Assembly: GCA_038124025.1 (NCBI GenBank)
Contig: JAYPBC010000053.1
Span: 1-6,975, forward strand
Length of the DNA: 6,975 nucleotides
Source of the DNA: UBA1275 sp038124025
GTDB lineage: Bacteria > Bacteroidota > Rhodothermia > Balneolales > Balneolaceae
Direction: 5' to 3'
Both the position numbers and the translations under genes were made by a program. Shown piece by piece: positions 6,911-6,975 of the stretch (position 1 is the first letter of the stretch; each line of letters opens with the position of its first letter). The notes below the pieces were generated by a model. It was not told where the DNA came from and did no database searches. It was given only the letters and a program-made list of their open reading frames with translations.

Positions 6911-6975
6911 TAGTTGAAGATGAATAGTGTTAAAAACAAATAATTTGCTGTTATTTAGTTTAGTCCTAAGAACGT
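6911..6975 (-). other. AT-rich leader upstream of the first gene
   Basis: Sixty-five bases before ATG 6910. I find neither a clean Bacteroidota-type promoter (TTTG and TAnnTTTG at proper spacing) nor a Shine-Dalgarno sequence. The only regular element is an 11-base odd palindrome, CAAATAATTTG on the + strand at 6937-6947, which may be chance in AT-rich DNA. The real promoter could lie beyond the window edge. Confidence 0.4.

Noticed and set aside
6958..6967. Short inverted repeat TTAG/CTAA near the right edge as an operator
   Set aside because: Arms of four bases with a two-base centre are too short to support a repressor site.

Overview
The window reads as an intact α-glucan (starch or glycogen-like) degradation operon. 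Three complete genes lie on the minus strand, transcribed from the right edge toward the left, and a possible fourth gene begins at the left edge. The best guess for the host is a marine-type member of the Balneolota/Rhodothermota branch, close to Bacteroidota. The grounds are the C-terminal type IX secretion (T9SS) sorting domain with the NYPNPFNPTT signature on the first gene, the two lipoprotein enzymes, the moderate-to-low GC content, and start sites of which only some carry a Shine-Dalgarno sequence. The taxonomic guess is an inference from protein style, not a demonstrated fact.

Layout, in transcription order. Positions 6975-6911 are a short AT-rich leader with no convincing promoter. 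Positions 6910-4007 encode a 967-residue secreted multidomain GH13 enzyme: signal peptide, two N-terminal β-sandwich modules, a CBM48-like module, the catalytic barrel, domain C and the T9SS sorting domain. Its TAA stop at 4007 directly abuts an ATG at 4006. The second gene more probably starts at TTG 3940, because a strong Shine-Dalgarno sequence precedes that codon and translation from it gives a textbook lipoprotein signal peptide. This second gene (to 1538) is a neopullulanase/cyclomaltodextrinase-like GH13 lipoprotein with its own starch-binding-type module. After 45 bases comes the third gene (1492-98), a compact GH13 lipoprotein without accessory modules. Positions 97-32 are a short gap without a recognisable terminator. 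An ATG at 31, with a GGAG box at good spacing, may open a next gene that leaves the window.

All three enzymes keep the GH13 catalytic triad (Asp nucleophile, Glu acid/base, Asp stabiliser) and are probably active. They differ strongly in sequence around the active site, so they look like three separate GH13 lineages, not a recent tandem duplication. The likely division of labour is an extracellular or surface-attached enzyme that binds and cuts polymer, and two membrane-anchored enzymes that process the resulting oligosaccharides. This resembles a Sus-type locus, but no SusC/SusD transporter, regulator or α-glucosidase of another family lies inside the window. I see no mobile element, RNA gene, CRISPR array or clearly new type of system. 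The points most worth a second look are the start codon of the middle gene, the accessory modules of uncertain family, and the lone cysteine pair in the secreted enzyme.
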